Source: JBBRVW01 sp038246545
GTDB taxonomy: Bacteria; Actinomycetota; Actinomycetes; JACCUZ01
Direction: 5' to 3'
Length of the DNA: 64,000 nucleotides
NCBI GenBank assembly: GCA_038246545.1
Contig: JBBRVW010000009.1
Coordinates: 44,713 to 108,712 of the forward strand
Below the pieces are notes generated by a model. The model was not told the origin of the DNA and ran no database searches. It saw only the letters and a list, made by a program, of their open reading frames with translations. Positions 1 to 8,478 of the stretch are shown here, one piece after another (position 1 is the stretch's first letter; each line of letters starts with the position of its first letter). Both the position numbers and the translations under genes were made by a program.

Positions 1-287
1 GTGAGCTCGGGCATCAGCGATGGTGCTTGGAAGACCATGCCGATCTGGGCCCGTCGCCGGTGCGGGTCCGGGTCCAGACCCGGCCAGCTCACGTGGCCGG
101 TCGTCGGGGCCAGCAGGCCGGCGAGGGCCAGCAGAAGGGTGGTCTTGCCGCTGCCGGAGCGGCCGGTCAGCGCCAGCTGCGAGGTGGGCGCGATCTCCAG
201 GTCGACGCCGCGGAAGACGTCCGTGCTGCCGAACCGGACCCCCAGGGACTCGGCGCGGACAAGCAGACCGGACTGCGTGGCGCTCAC
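1..287 (-). CDS. ABC transporter ATP-binding protein, N-terminal part (runs off the window)
   Basis: Only the first 95 or so residues are present; the gene continues beyond base 1. The GTG start overlaps the TGA of the upstream ATPase gene (GTGA), so the two are translationally coupled. A Walker A motif GRSGSGKT lies at residues 42-49 and a Q-loop (VFQAPS) near residue 88, which identifies an ABC nucleotide-binding domain of the LolD/MacB-like type. The signature motif and Walker B would lie outside the window. With the preceding ATPase and lipoprotein it forms a three-gene minus-strand operon; a permease is presumably further downstream. Substrate unknown. Confidence 0.85.
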   Translation of the reverse strand, partial: MSATQSGLLVRAESLGVRFGSTDVFRGVDLEIAPTSQLALTGRSGSGKTTLLLALAGLLAPTTGHVSWPGLDPDPHRRRAQIGMVFQAPSLMPEL

Positions 288-949
288 CGGACCCGACCGT
301 CCACGAGGTGGACGACCCGGTCGGCGGCGTCGGCGACAGCCGTCGAGTGCGTGACCAGCACGGTGGCCCCATCTGCCGGCTGCAGGTCGCGCAGCAGCTC
401 GAGGATGGCGCCCTCCTCGTCCCGGCTCACCTCTGCCGTGGGCTCGTCGGCCAGCAGCAGCGCCGGACCGCCCGACAGAGCGACCGCGAGGTTGGCCCGC
501 GCTGTCTCACCGCCGGAGAGGGTCGACGGCCGCGCCGCGGAGCGGTGGCGAAGGCCGACGGCCTCCAGCAGGGCCAGCAGCTCGCCGGTCGAGGGTGCAG
601 CGGGCCGGAAGGACCCGGCCAGCCGCAGGTTGCCGAGCACGTCGAGGTGCTCGACCAACCCGCTGGACTGGGTCAGCACACCGATCCGTCGGCCACGCAG
701 CCGGGCCTGGGTGCTGGCGCTCTCGTGACTCATCGCCTGGCCGGCGACCGTCACGCGGCCACCGTCGGGGTCGTCGAGGCCGGCGAGCAGGTTGAGCAGG
801 GTGGACTTGCCGGAACCGGAGGGCCCGACGACCGCGACGGTCTCCCCCGGGAGCAGGGTCAGGGAGACGTCGCGCAACGCGGCCACCTCCTCACCGCCTC
901 TGCGGAAGAAACGGTGCAGGCCTTGGGCGTGCAGGACGGGCGTGGTCAT
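284..949 (-). CDS. ABC transporter ATP-binding protein (LolD/MacB-like)
   Basis: A complete 221-residue nucleotide-binding subunit. Walker A GPSGSGKS is at 42-49, Q94 is the Q-loop, the signature LSGGE is at 144-148, Walker B LLLADEP at 164-170 and the switch histidine at 201. It hydrolyses ATP on the cytoplasmic face of an ABC system. The size and the LNLLAGLDDPDGG segment fit the LolD/MacB/FtsE-type subfamily, which often handles lipoproteins, peptides or drugs; this is a family-level inference only. The ATG overlaps the stop of the lipoprotein gene (ATGA), and its stop overlaps the next ATPase, giving a tight operon with two ATPases in tandem, possibly a heterodimer. Confidence 0.9.
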   Translation of the reverse strand: MTTPVLHAQGLHRFFRRGGEEVAALRDVSLTLLPGETVAVVGPSGSGKSTLLNLLAGLDDPDGGRVTVAGQAMSHESASTQARLRGRRIGVLTQSSGLVEHLDVLGNLRLAGSFRPAAPSTGELLALLEAVGLRHRSAARPSTLSGGETARANLAVALSGGPALLLADEPTAEVSRDEEGAILELLRDLQPADGATVLVTHSTAVADAADRVVHLVDGRVR

Positions 950-1650
950 CGGATCTGCAGGCTCTGGGACATGGTCCGGTAGGCGTCGACGTTGTCCGCG
1001 CCGACAGGCCCGTACAGGTCCATCCGCACCAGGCGACCCGAGCTGAACACGAGGTACTCCTCGACCTCGTCCCGGTACACCTTGCCGGTGACGGCGTCGG
1101 CGTCGGAGTTGCGCCGGAAGACGATCCGCACGCCCTTGCCACCCGGCAGGCTGACGGGCGTGATGGTGCTGAGGTGGAACGCCGGAACCGACTGCTGCAA
1201 GCGCGTCACATCCGTCGATCGGGCCGAAGCCACCGTCGGCGGGGACGTCGCCGCCGTGCTGTCGACGGTCACTCCGTTGAGCTTGTCGGTGAAGTTGACC
1301 GTGGTCCCGCTGCCGGTCTGGGCCCAGCCCTCCGGGTGCGTGAAGGCGTAGCCGCCAGCGGTGTTGCGGTAGCGCACGAAGGCCAGGTTGTCCGGGATGT
1401 CGCCAGGCGGGTTGCTCTCCGCCGGGACCGCGGCAACCTTGCCCGGGGAGGCGGGCGGAGAGGCGGAGCCCGGGTCCGGCGTGCCGGCTGCCGAGGCCGC
1501 GCCGGACGTCGAGGACGCAGCGCCCGACGATGCGGCGGATGAGCCGCCACCACCGGCGCAGCCCACGAGAGCTGCCAGCAGGAAGGCTGCGAGGGGTAGG
1601 CCGCGGGTGATGAGCCGGGGGCTCGGGGTGAGGTTCACATCGCCGACCAT
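946..1650 (-). CDS. secreted lipoprotein of an ABC transporter operon
   Basis: About 234 residues. The N-terminus has a lipoprotein signal peptide with lipobox LVGC (Cys at about 31), followed by a long low-complexity Ser/Ala/Gly/Pro linker. The globular part, with an NTAGGYAFTHPEGW segment, resembles the PsbP/LpqN-like fold seen in actinobacterial lipoproteins. It is probably anchored on the outer face of the membrane and works with the two ATPases encoded directly downstream, with which it overlaps. The ATG start chosen lacks a strong ribosome site; an in-frame GTG five codons later is an alternative. The exact function is not known. Confidence 0.75.
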   Translation of the reverse strand: MVGDVNLTPSPRLITRGLPLAAFLLAALVGCAGGGGSSAASSGAASSTSGAASAAGTPDPGSASPPASPGKVAAVPAESNPPGDIPDNLAFVRYRNTAGGYAFTHPEGWAQTGSGTTVNFTDKLNGVTVDSTAATSPPTVASARSTDVTRLQQSVPAFHLSTITPVSLPGGKGVRIVFRRNSDADAVTGKVYRDEVEEYLVFSSGRLVRMDLYGPVGADNVDAYRTMSQSLQIR

Positions 1651-1832
1651 CACGGGTGCTTGATGAGACCGGCATGAGAGGTGATCGGTGCCGGAAACCG
1701 CGGCTCGGACCCGCGGCGGCTGGCCCACCTGTGTCCCGTCGGTGAGCCCGGACGGGTGACGCCCCGCGCCGGCTCGAGCAACCGAGGCCGTCTGGCCGGT
1801 TCGCCACCGAGCCTGCGGGCAGGCTCCGGGGT

Positions 1833-2102
1833 ATGGCAACCATGCAGGCAGCGGTGCAGGACCGTGTTCTCACCCAGGCCGTGTTCAACCCCGGCGCCAC
1901 GACGGGTGAGCTGCTCGCAGGATGTCCCCGAGGTGCGAACGAGCGTGATGTGCGCCGCGCCGTCGAGTTCCTGCGCGGCGCCGACGCTGTCAGCGGCTCG
2001 CCGCTGGCGCTCACCGCGGAGGGCCTACGCCGGTTCGTGCCCGCCTGGCGCCGCACGCGTGACGTCGAGCGCGCAGCCACGGCGGCACCTCCGGCTCGCT
2101 AG
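1833..2102 (+). CDS. small hypothetical protein, winged-helix-like
   Basis: An 89-residue product without a signal peptide or membrane segment. Residues 10-75 alternate predicted helices and end in a segment (LALTAEGLRRFVPAW) reminiscent of the wing and last helix of small winged-helix proteins. Codon use matches neighbouring genes. No clear ribosome binding site precedes the ATG, and the gene is transcribed divergently from the lipoprotein operon. I do not recognise the family; regulation is a guess from helix content. Confidence 0.45.
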   Translation: MATMQAAVQDRVLTQAVFNPGATTGELLAGCPRGANERDVRRAVEFLRGADAVSGSPLALTAEGLRRFVPAWRRTRDVERAATAAPPAR

Positions 2103-2382
2103 GGCGGGATCGGTCGCGGGTCCCTCTGGCGTCCCGCCCGGCTGTGCGGTGTACTGGTGGCGAAGCGCCCCGGCCCCCGGCGTTCGAGACCGTCTCGGTC
2201 TCCGCCGTGATCGCGGTTCCGTGGTGGACCGCATCAGTCCAGCAGCGTGGCGCTCGGCGGCACCGAGACTGCGCGGCAGCGCCTCCGGCCCGTGCTCATC
2301 ACCCGGCCGGGGGCGCTGCTGCGCCCTCCTGACGTGGCGGGCTGCGCACCTGTCCGCCCTTGGCAGTCGTCGTCGTCCGGAT
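2103..2382. other. stretch without a supported gene
   Basis: No frame here shows convincing protein-like sequence. On the minus strand an open frame continues from the small gene upstream, but its translation is arginine-rich and looks out of frame. No clear hairpin or promoter was recognised. Confidence 0.4.
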
Positions 2383-2564
2383 TCAGGCCGCGGGCGACTC
2401 CGCCGGTGGAGCGGAGCGGAGCGCAGCAGCCGCGAGCACTCGAGCGCGTAGTCCTGCTCGAGCTCGGCGACGAGATCGTCGCGGTCGTCGGTGACTGCGC
2501 GGTTCACGGCATCGACGTACGTGGCGTGCATGCCGGCGAGGGCCCGGGCCGTCGAGGTCCACAT
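2383..2564 (-). CDS. small hypothetical protein, possibly frameshifted
   Basis: A strong ribosome binding site (AAGGAG, eight bases before ATG) marks a real start. The first 45 residues are normal, acidic and helical (HATYVDAVNRAVTDDRDDLV and onward). Close to DYALECSR the frame turns into arginine-rich sequence and stays open down to base 2025. Shifting frame at that point gives an alanine-rich tail that stops at 2383, a natural length of about 60 residues. I therefore give the shorter extent and suspect a small indel near 2430-2450. Function unknown. Confidence 0.4.
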
Positions 2565-2745
2565 GGGGCGTTGCTCCTTGTCGTGCGCTCGGTGAGACCG
2601 GCTGACACCGTCCAGGCTGACCCAGCCAGGTGTCGGGACTGTGTGCGCCGGGAAACGATCCGGTGAGATCCGTCAGGTGGCGAGGGTTCTGCCCCTGACC
2701 CCGGGTATCTCCCGGCCGCCTGCCTGGTCTCGACGAGGAGTCCCC

Positions 2746-4561
2746 ATGCGCACAGCGCTGAGCGCCGTGATCGCGACCGCGCTGACGGTCCTCTGGGTCG
2801 CCCCGTCCGCACCGGCCCAGGCCGACGGCCCTGCGGGGGACCGCGCGACGCTCATGCGTTACGCGGAGCACACCTGGGCGTCCTTCGAGGCGATGGTCGA
2901 CACCGGCAGCGGCCTGCCGACCGACCAGCTCTTCGACGACGGCCACACCGACGTGCAGACCTCGACGACGAACATCGGCGCGTACATGTGGAGCGCCGTC
3001 GCCGCCGAGAAGCTCGGCATCATCGGCCACGCCGAGGTGGTCGGCCGGCTGACGAAGACCATCACCACGCTCGAGGGAATGGAGACCTACACGTCGACCG
3101 GCCAGTTCTACAACTGGTACGACCACCGCGACGGCGCGAAGCTCACCTCGTGGCCGCCCACCGGCGACCCGCTCGACCCGATCCTGTCCTCGGTGGACAA
3201 CGCATGGCTGGCGACCGGCATTCGCATCGTCGAGAAGGCGGTCCCGGAGCTGTCGTCGCGGGCCGGTGCGATCTACGACTCGATGGACTTCGGCTTCTAC
3301 TACGTGCCGGACAAGAACCGGATCCTGTTCCTCTTCAAGCCGTCCACCGGTGACGGACCGTGCTGCTACGACACCGTGCTCTCCGAGTCCCGCATCGCCG
3401 ACTACATCGGTATCGCGAAGGGCGAGCTGCCGCGCAAGGAGTACTACGGCCGGTGGCCTTCGTTCCCCGACACGTGCGACTTCTCGTTCCAGGAGCAGAA
3501 GCCGTCCGGCTACTGGGCCAGCTACGACGGCGTCGACGTCTACGACGGCAGCTACACCTACGGCGACACGAAGATCACGCCCAGCTGGGGTGGTTCGATG
3601 TTCGAGGCGCTGATGCCGTCGCTGTTCGTGCCCGAGGAGAAGTGGGGCGCCGGCTCGTGGCGCCAGAACCACCCGCTCACGGTCGACGCGCAGATCGACC
3701 TCGGCCTGAACGTCGCGGGGTACGGCGTCTGGGGCTTCTCTCCCTCCAACACCCCTGAGGGCGGCTACGGCGCCTACGGCGTCGACCTCGCGGGCATGGA
3801 CCCCAACGGCATGTCGTCCAACGAGGACAACACGCTGGTCGACCACGGCTTCGCCGGCTGCGGCGGACGCCCGGCGACCGAGGATCCGCCGGCCAGCGCG
3901 TACACCAACGGCGTGGTGACGCCGCACGCCGCGTTCCTCGGCCTGCGGTACCGGCCGGCCCAGGCCGTCGTGAACCCTCGCGCGGCTGGAGGCCGTGCCC
4001 GGCGTCTTCGACAGGTGGGGCTTCGCCGACTCGGTCAACGTCGGCACCGGTCTGCCGTCCGCCTCGTACCTCTCGCTGGACCAGGGCATGATCATGGCCG
4101 CGCTCGGCAACTACCTCGGAAACGACGTCATGCGCACGGCGTTCGCCTCGGCCGACATCACGAAGGCGGTCCGGCCGATCCTCGGGGTCGAGGAGTTCAA
4201 CACCCGACCGCGGGCCTGCACCCTCACTGGCACCACGGGCGCCGACACCCTGGTGGGGACGAAGGGCGACGACGTCATCTGCGCCCTCGGTGGTGACGAC
4301 AGCGTGCGCGGCATGGGCGGCAACGACATCGTCTACGGCGACGAGGGGGCCGACCACCTGATCGGCAACGGCGGCAACGACACGCTGTACGGCGACGACG
4401 GCGAGGACAAGCTCGACGGCGGCGACGGGGCCGACATCCTCTCCGGGGGCGCCGGGGCGGACCGGCTGTCCGGTGACGCCGGCGCTGACCACCTCGAGGG
4501 TGGGCTGGGTGCCGATCGGTGCACGGGCGACGCGGCCGACGACCGCCCGGGCGGCTGCTGA
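2746..4561 (+). pseudogene. secreted glycoamylase-family protein with RTX repeats, broken by a single-base frameshift
   Basis: GAGGAG lies five bases before the ATG and the product begins with a signal peptide cleaved after about residue 26. The body carries hallmarks of the glycoamylase family (PF10091, related to beta-1,2-glucan-active enzymes): SSVDNAWLATGI, PSWGGSMFEALMPSL, GYGVWGFSPSNTP, VVTPHAAFLGLRYRP and, in the next frame, GLPSASYLSLDQGMIMAALG. The frame is lost in a CCC run at 3975-3977; removing one C restores NLARLEAVPGVFD and continuity. The last 110 residues are GGxGxDxL/I nonapeptides, a calcium-binding RTX tail. It would act outside the cell on a glucan; the substrate is inferred from the family. 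Either a real pseudogene or a sequence error. Confidence 0.8.
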
Positions 4562-4691
4562 CCCACCCGCTCGCACCACGACGGGACCGGACCGCGGTCC
4601 GTCGTCCGTCGGGCTCGACCGATGCGTGCGGCCGGTTCGCGGCGCCGTCGGGATCCCCCGCGTCCTGACAGGTGACGACTAGTGACCGCGG

Positions 4692-4710
4692 GGTACGAGG
4701 GGCGTACCGT
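4692..4710 (+). promoter_or_regulatory. candidate promoter with inverted repeat
   Basis: GGTACG and CGTACC form a perfect six-base inverted repeat around a five-base spacer, and the right arm overlaps a possible -10 element TACCGT (4705-4710). It lies about 95 bases ahead of the coiled-coil gene. No convincing -35 element was found, so this is tentative. Confidence 0.25.
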
Positions 4711-4805
4711 GTCCCGGGATCGCCGCGCCTGGTGATCATGTGCGGGCCACGGTCCCGACCACGGGCCATAGCTCCTCCACCTCCTCGTCTCCAGGAGATC
4801 GCGCC

Positions 4806-5306
4806 ATGACTGCACAGTTCCCGGGCACCCAGCGGGCCGACCTCCAGGTCGTCCGCGACGGCGAGGATCCGGCGGGCGGCGACACCACCGCACAGGCCGT
4901 GGGCCTCCTCGAGAACGCCCGCAAGGTGGCCGACTCGACGGTGGCCGAGGCCCGCGACGAGGCCGAGCGGCTGCTCGCTGCTGCCCGCGAGCGCGCGCAG
5001 CAGGTGCAGCGCGAGGTCAAGGAGCTCGGCCAGAAGCTGCGCACGGACGCCGAGCGCGAGGCGGCACAGGCGCGCCACCAGGCCTACGGCGAGTCGGAGC
5101 GGATCGTCGGCGAGGCGCGCAGCGAGGTGACCACGCTCAAGGCGTCGGTGGCGGGGCTGCGCGAGGAGCGTGACGCCGCCGAGGCGGCGATGCGCGAGCT
5201 CGCCGGCCGCCTGCAGAGCGCGCTCGAGAGGTACAGCGCGCCGCAGGGCGACCAGCAGCCCGACCAGCAGGGCGAGCAGCGCGAGGGCGACTACCACCAG
5301 GGCTGA
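4806..5306 (+). CDS. DivIVA-like coiled-coil protein
   Basis: 166 residues preceded by AGGAG eight bases before the ATG. Residues 25-145 form one long charged coiled coil with repeats such as EARDEAERLLAAARERAQQV, the pattern seen in DivIVA/Wag31-type and ATP-synthase-b-like proteins. The tail is rich in Gln, Asp and Glu and probably disordered. There is no membrane segment. It may organise polar or septal machinery, but the short DivIVA membrane-binding N-terminus is not obvious, so the assignment is to the coiled-coil class only. It sits in front of a peptidoglycan hydrolase gene that also carries a coiled coil. Confidence 0.6.
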   Translation: MTAQFPGTQRADLQVVRDGEDPAGGDTTAQAVGLLENARKVADSTVAEARDEAERLLAAARERAQQVQREVKELGQKLRTDAEREAAQARHQAYGESERIVGEARSEVTTLKASVAGLREERDAAEAAMRELAGRLQSALERYSAPQGDQQPDQQGEQREGDYHQG

Positions 5307-5457
5307 CCCGCCTGCCGCACCACCCGTCCGGGCACGTACCGGCCGGACTCCCGCGGACGATCCGCGGCCGCTGTCCGCCGTCCGTTCTGGACCGGTATGT
5401 CACGCCTCACCCGAGCTCGGGCACTTGACGTGACGTCTGTGACAGGTGTTGTCTATC

Positions 5458-5491
5458 GGGGCTGTTGTGGCGTCAATCGACCGACAGCCCC
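5458..5491 (+). promoter_or_regulatory. leader hairpin ahead of the NlpC/P60 gene
   Basis: GGGGCTGT (5458-5465) pairs perfectly with ACAGCCCC (5484-5491) across an 18-base loop, about 40 bases before the start codon. A TTGACG hexamer at 5425-5430 may be the -35 element of the promoter. The structure is too small for the c-di-AMP riboswitch often found before such genes. Confidence 0.35.
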
Positions 5492-5530
5492 GACGCCTCC
5501 CTCCGGGTGGCGCGCGAGAGGAGACGGCCG

Positions 5531-7060
5531 ATGGCGCAGCCCGCTCGCCGCCGCCTGCCGTCCGGGCGCTCCGCTCCTCCGGTCGTGCGCCGTCGCCGCA
5601 GCGCCCTGCTCGCCGTCGCCGCCGTGCTGGCTTCGCTCGCCCCGCTCGGCCCGATGGCCCGGGCGGCCGACCACCCGGTCGTCCCGAGCCAGGAGCAGGT
5701 CGACGCCAGCAAGGCACAGGCGGCCGGCACCGCCGACCAGGTCGGTGCGATCGAGGCCCAGCTGGCCGGTGCCAGCGCCCGCGCCGACCGGCTCGCCACC
5801 GAGGTCGCCCAGGCGGTCGAGGCGTACAACGGCGCCCGGTTCCGGCTCGCCGCGGCCGTGGCCCGCGCGGCGCAGGCCCAGCAGCAGGCCGGCAGCGCCC
5901 AGCAGCAGGTCGCGACCGCCCGCGCCGTGCTCGGCCGGTTCGCCGCCGCCGCCTACCGCTCCGGCGGCGACCTCGGCGGGCTGTCGGCGTTCCTCTACGC
6001 GCAGAGCCCCCGCGAGCTGCTGAGCCGCGCCGCGGCCCTGCAGTCGATCGGGGACAGCCGCCGCACCGCGCTCGAAGGCTTCCGGTCCGCCCAGGCGTAC
6101 GCCACCGTCCTGGACCACCGGGCCGCCGCCTTGGTCGCCAAGCGGCGGGCCGCGGCCAGGCAGGTGGCGGCCGCGCGGACCGCCGCTGAGGGGCGGCTGT
6201 CGGCCCAGCGGCAGTCCGTCGGTCAGATCGCGGCGCAGCGCGAGGCGCTCGTGCGCCGGCTCGCCGCCATCCGGCACACGACCGTACGGCTGGAGCGCGC
6301 CCGTCAGGCCGGCCTGGAGCGGGCCCGCCAGGAGGCCCTGCGCCGGGCCGCCGAAGCCAGGGCCCGCGAGGCTGCCCGGCAGGCCGAGGCCGCCCGCCTC
6401 GCGGCGGCCGCCAAGGCCGCGGAGGACGCCCGGACGGCTGCCGCGGCGAAGGCCCGTCAGGACGAGGCCGACCGCAAGGCCGCCGAGGCGGCGCAGGCCG
6501 CCGCCGACGCCCGGGCGGCTCAGCAGGACGCCGCCGGCTCCGGCGGCAACGGCAGCCGTGGTGGCTCGGAGCCCGCCGGCTCGTCCGGTGGTGCCGGTGG
6601 TGGCGGCGGCACGGGGGGCAACGGCGGCGGGACCGGCGACGCTGGCGCTACCGCTCCCGCCCCCGACCCGGCCCCGACCGGGTCGTCCGCGGGCAGCGCC
6701 TCCGGGGCCCAGGCGGCCATCGACTTCGCCCGCGCACAGATCGGCAAGGCCTACGAGTGGGCGGCCGACGGGCCGTCGACCTTCGACTGCTCCGGCCTGA
6801 CCATGCGGGCCTGGCAGCAGGGCGGTGTCGGTCTGCCGCACTACACGGTGGCGCAGTACCAGCAGGCGCAGAAGGTGGGCCTCGGGGACCTGCGCCCGGG
6901 CGACCTGGTGTTCTTCGCCAGCAGCTCGGACTACCGCTCGATCTACCACGTCGGCCTCTACATCGGCGGCGGCCAGATGATCGAGGCGCCGTACACCGGC
7001 GAGTCGGTCCGGGTGTCCAGCATCTACCGGTCCAGCCTCTTCGGCGCGGCCCGGCCATGA
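5531..7060 (+). CDS. secreted NlpC/P60 peptidoglycan endopeptidase with N-terminal coiled coil
   Basis: 509 residues. A signal peptide with an arginine-rich n-region (residues 1-45) precedes a long coiled coil (about 50-340), a Gly/Ser/Ala linker (about 340-395) and a C-terminal NlpC/P60 domain. The catalytic cysteine is C420 in DCSGLT and the histidine H473 in YHVGLYIGGG. This is the RipA/PcsB-like architecture: the coiled coil holds the hydrolase in check and the domain cleaves stem peptides during cell separation, probably under control of FtsEX or similar. GAGGAG precedes the ATG. The next gene overlaps by four bases (ATGA). Confidence 0.92.
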   Translation: MAQPARRRLPSGRSAPPVVRRRRSALLAVAAVLASLAPLGPMARAADHPVVPSQEQVDASKAQAAGTADQVGAIEAQLAGASARADRLATEVAQAVEAYNGARFRLAAAVARAAQAQQQAGSAQQQVATARAVLGRFAAAAYRSGGDLGGLSAFLYAQSPRELLSRAAALQSIGDSRRTALEGFRSAQAYATVLDHRAAALVAKRRAAARQVAAARTAAEGRLSAQRQSVGQIAAQREALVRRLAAIRHTTVRLERARQAGLERARQEALRRAAEARAREAARQAEAARLAAAAKAAEDARTAAAAKARQDEADRKAAEAAQAAADARAAQQDAAGSGGNGSRGGSEPAGSSGGAGGGGGTGGNGGGTGDAGATAPAPDPAPTGSSAGSASGAQAAIDFARAQIGKAYEWAADGPSTFDCSGLTMRAWQQGGVGLPHYTVAQYQQAQKVGLGDLRPGDLVFFASSSDYRSIYHVGLYIGGGQMIEAPYTGESVRVSSIYRSSLFGAARP

Positions 7061-7746
7061 GCCACGGGTTCGCCGGCTCCTACGGTGAGCGGCACGGCCG
7101 CGCCTTCGGCGGCTGGCTGGTGCTGTTCGCCCTCGGCTACGTCGTCCTGCACCACGCCGGCACGGTCTTCACCGGGCTCGGCGACGTCGGCGACACGAAG
7201 ACCCGGTGGGCCGACTGGATCGACCTGCTCACGCCGTACGTCGTCACCGGGACCGTGGGCGGTGCGTTGCGCGGCGGCGGAGCCAGCCGCGGCACCTGGA
7301 CGGCGTTCTGGTTCGCCGCCGTCCTCTACACCCAGGGCCACGGCATCCACCTCGCCGCCAACAGCATCAACAACGCGGTGGCCGGCGACGCCGAGCCCAG
7401 CTACCTGTGGGACGAGCACGTCGGCCACTACCTCTGGTACGTCGGCTTCTACCTGCTGGTCGTCGCGCTGGCCGTCGCGCTCGCCGACCGCCGCACCCGC
7501 GGCGGTGTCGGCGGCCACCTGCTCGCGCTGCTCGTCGGCTTCACCAACTTCACCAACGCCGTCGAGGGCCAGACGCCGTGGCTGGGCATCGGGGCCGCTG
7601 CCGTCTTCGCGGTCTGGGGGCTGCTCACCCGCGACGGCGTCGGACGGCTGCTGCTCACCGCCTACGCGTTCTCCCTGGCGCTGTTCGCCGCCTTCGGCAT
7701 CTGGCAGGGCGGGTTCCCGGAGTTCTCCCAGCTCGGCTGGATCTGA
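7057..7746 (+). CDS. hypothetical multi-pass membrane protein
   Basis: 229 residues with about six or seven hydrophobic segments (near 20-40, 60-75, 85-100, 125-145, 155-180 and 190-215). Conserved-looking polar residues sit inside helices: HHAG, HGIHLAANSINN and WDEHVGHYLWY, the last with several His and acidic residues that could bind a metal or haem. The ATG overlaps the TGA of the NlpC/P60 gene, so the two are co-translated. I do not recognise the family. Confidence 0.75.
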   Translation: MSHGFAGSYGERHGRAFGGWLVLFALGYVVLHHAGTVFTGLGDVGDTKTRWADWIDLLTPYVVTGTVGGALRGGGASRGTWTAFWFAAVLYTQGHGIHLAANSINNAVAGDAEPSYLWDEHVGHYLWYVGFYLLVVALAVALADRRTRGGVGGHLLALLVGFTNFTNAVEGQTPWLGIGAAAVFAVWGLLTRDGVGRLLLTAYAFSLALFAAFGIWQGGFPEFSQLGWI

Positions 7747-7758
7747 GGGGAACCCGCA

Positions 7759-7780
7759 GCGCCCACCTGACCATGGGCGC
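7759..7780. terminator. hairpin between convergent genes
   Basis: GCGCCCA (7759-7765) pairs with TGGGCGC (7774-7780) over an eight-base loop, just after the stop of the membrane protein gene and before the convergent ppa gene. There is no T tract, as is common in GC-rich actinobacteria. Confidence 0.4.
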
Positions 7781-7859
7781 ACCCTGGTGAGGAGACGCCG
7801 ATCCAGCTCGGGCGTCGGACCCGGCGCCCGGTGCGGCGTGCTCCGACCCCGGTCTCGTT

Positions 7860-8363
7860 CTAGTGAGCCTCGCCGCGAGCCTGCGCGTCGGCCAGCCTCT
7901 TGCGGGACGCGATGATCTCGGCCTCGGCCTCGACGCGGCCGGTCCATGTCGCACCCTCGACCGACTTGCCGGGCTCGAGGTCCTTATAGACCTCGAAGAA
8001 GTGCTGGATCTCCAGGCGGTCGAACTCCGGCACGTGGTGGATGTCGCGCAGGTGCTCCGACCGCTGGTCGGTCGCCGGCACGCACAGGACCTTGTCGTCC
8101 CCGCCGGCCTCGTCGGTCATCCGGAACATGCCGAGCGCACGGGCCTTGATGAGGCAACCCGGGAAGGTCGGCTCCTCCAGCAGGACCAGCGCGTCGAGCG
8201 GATCGCCGTCCTCGCCGAGCGTGTCCTCGATATAGCCGTAGTCGGCCGGGTAGCGCGTCGAGGTGAACAGCATCCGGTCCAGCCGGATGCGACCGCTCGC
8301 GTGGTCCATCTCGTACTTGTTGCGCTGTCCCTTGGGGATCTCGATGAGGACGTCGAACTCCAC
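7860..8363 (-). CDS. ppa: inorganic pyrophosphatase
   Basis: 167 residues, the normal size of the family I soluble enzyme, which hydrolyses pyrophosphate to two phosphates in the cytoplasm and pulls biosynthetic reactions forward. Visible landmarks are the substrate-binding IEIPKGQRNKYE near the N-terminus, the metal-binding acidic cluster GEDGDPLDALVL and the second segment DEAGGDDKVLCVP. The GTG start is set by GAGGAGG seven bases upstream. It is transcribed alone and divergent from dacB, with about 115 bases between the starts. It ends in TAG. Confidence 0.96.
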   Translation of the reverse strand: MEFDVLIEIPKGQRNKYEMDHASGRIRLDRMLFTSTRYPADYGYIEDTLGEDGDPLDALVLLEEPTFPGCLIKARALGMFRMTDEAGGDDKVLCVPATDQRSEHLRDIHHVPEFDRLEIQHFFEVYKDLEPGKSVEGATWTGRVEAEAEIIASRKRLADAQARGEAH

Positions 8364-8478
8364 TCCAGAGCCTCCTCGCTCGTCGCCGTGCGCCGGGTGG
8401 TCACGCCGCCGCTCGGTAGTCTCGCGTACGGGGGTGCACGCAGCGAACCCGGCAGGCCGACGAGGAGCGAGGTGAGCA

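Noticed and set aside
5307..5530. Possible c-di-AMP (ydaO-type) riboswitch before the NlpC/P60 gene
   Set aside because: Only one simple hairpin is present; the long multi-helix fold and conserved sequence blocks are not seen.
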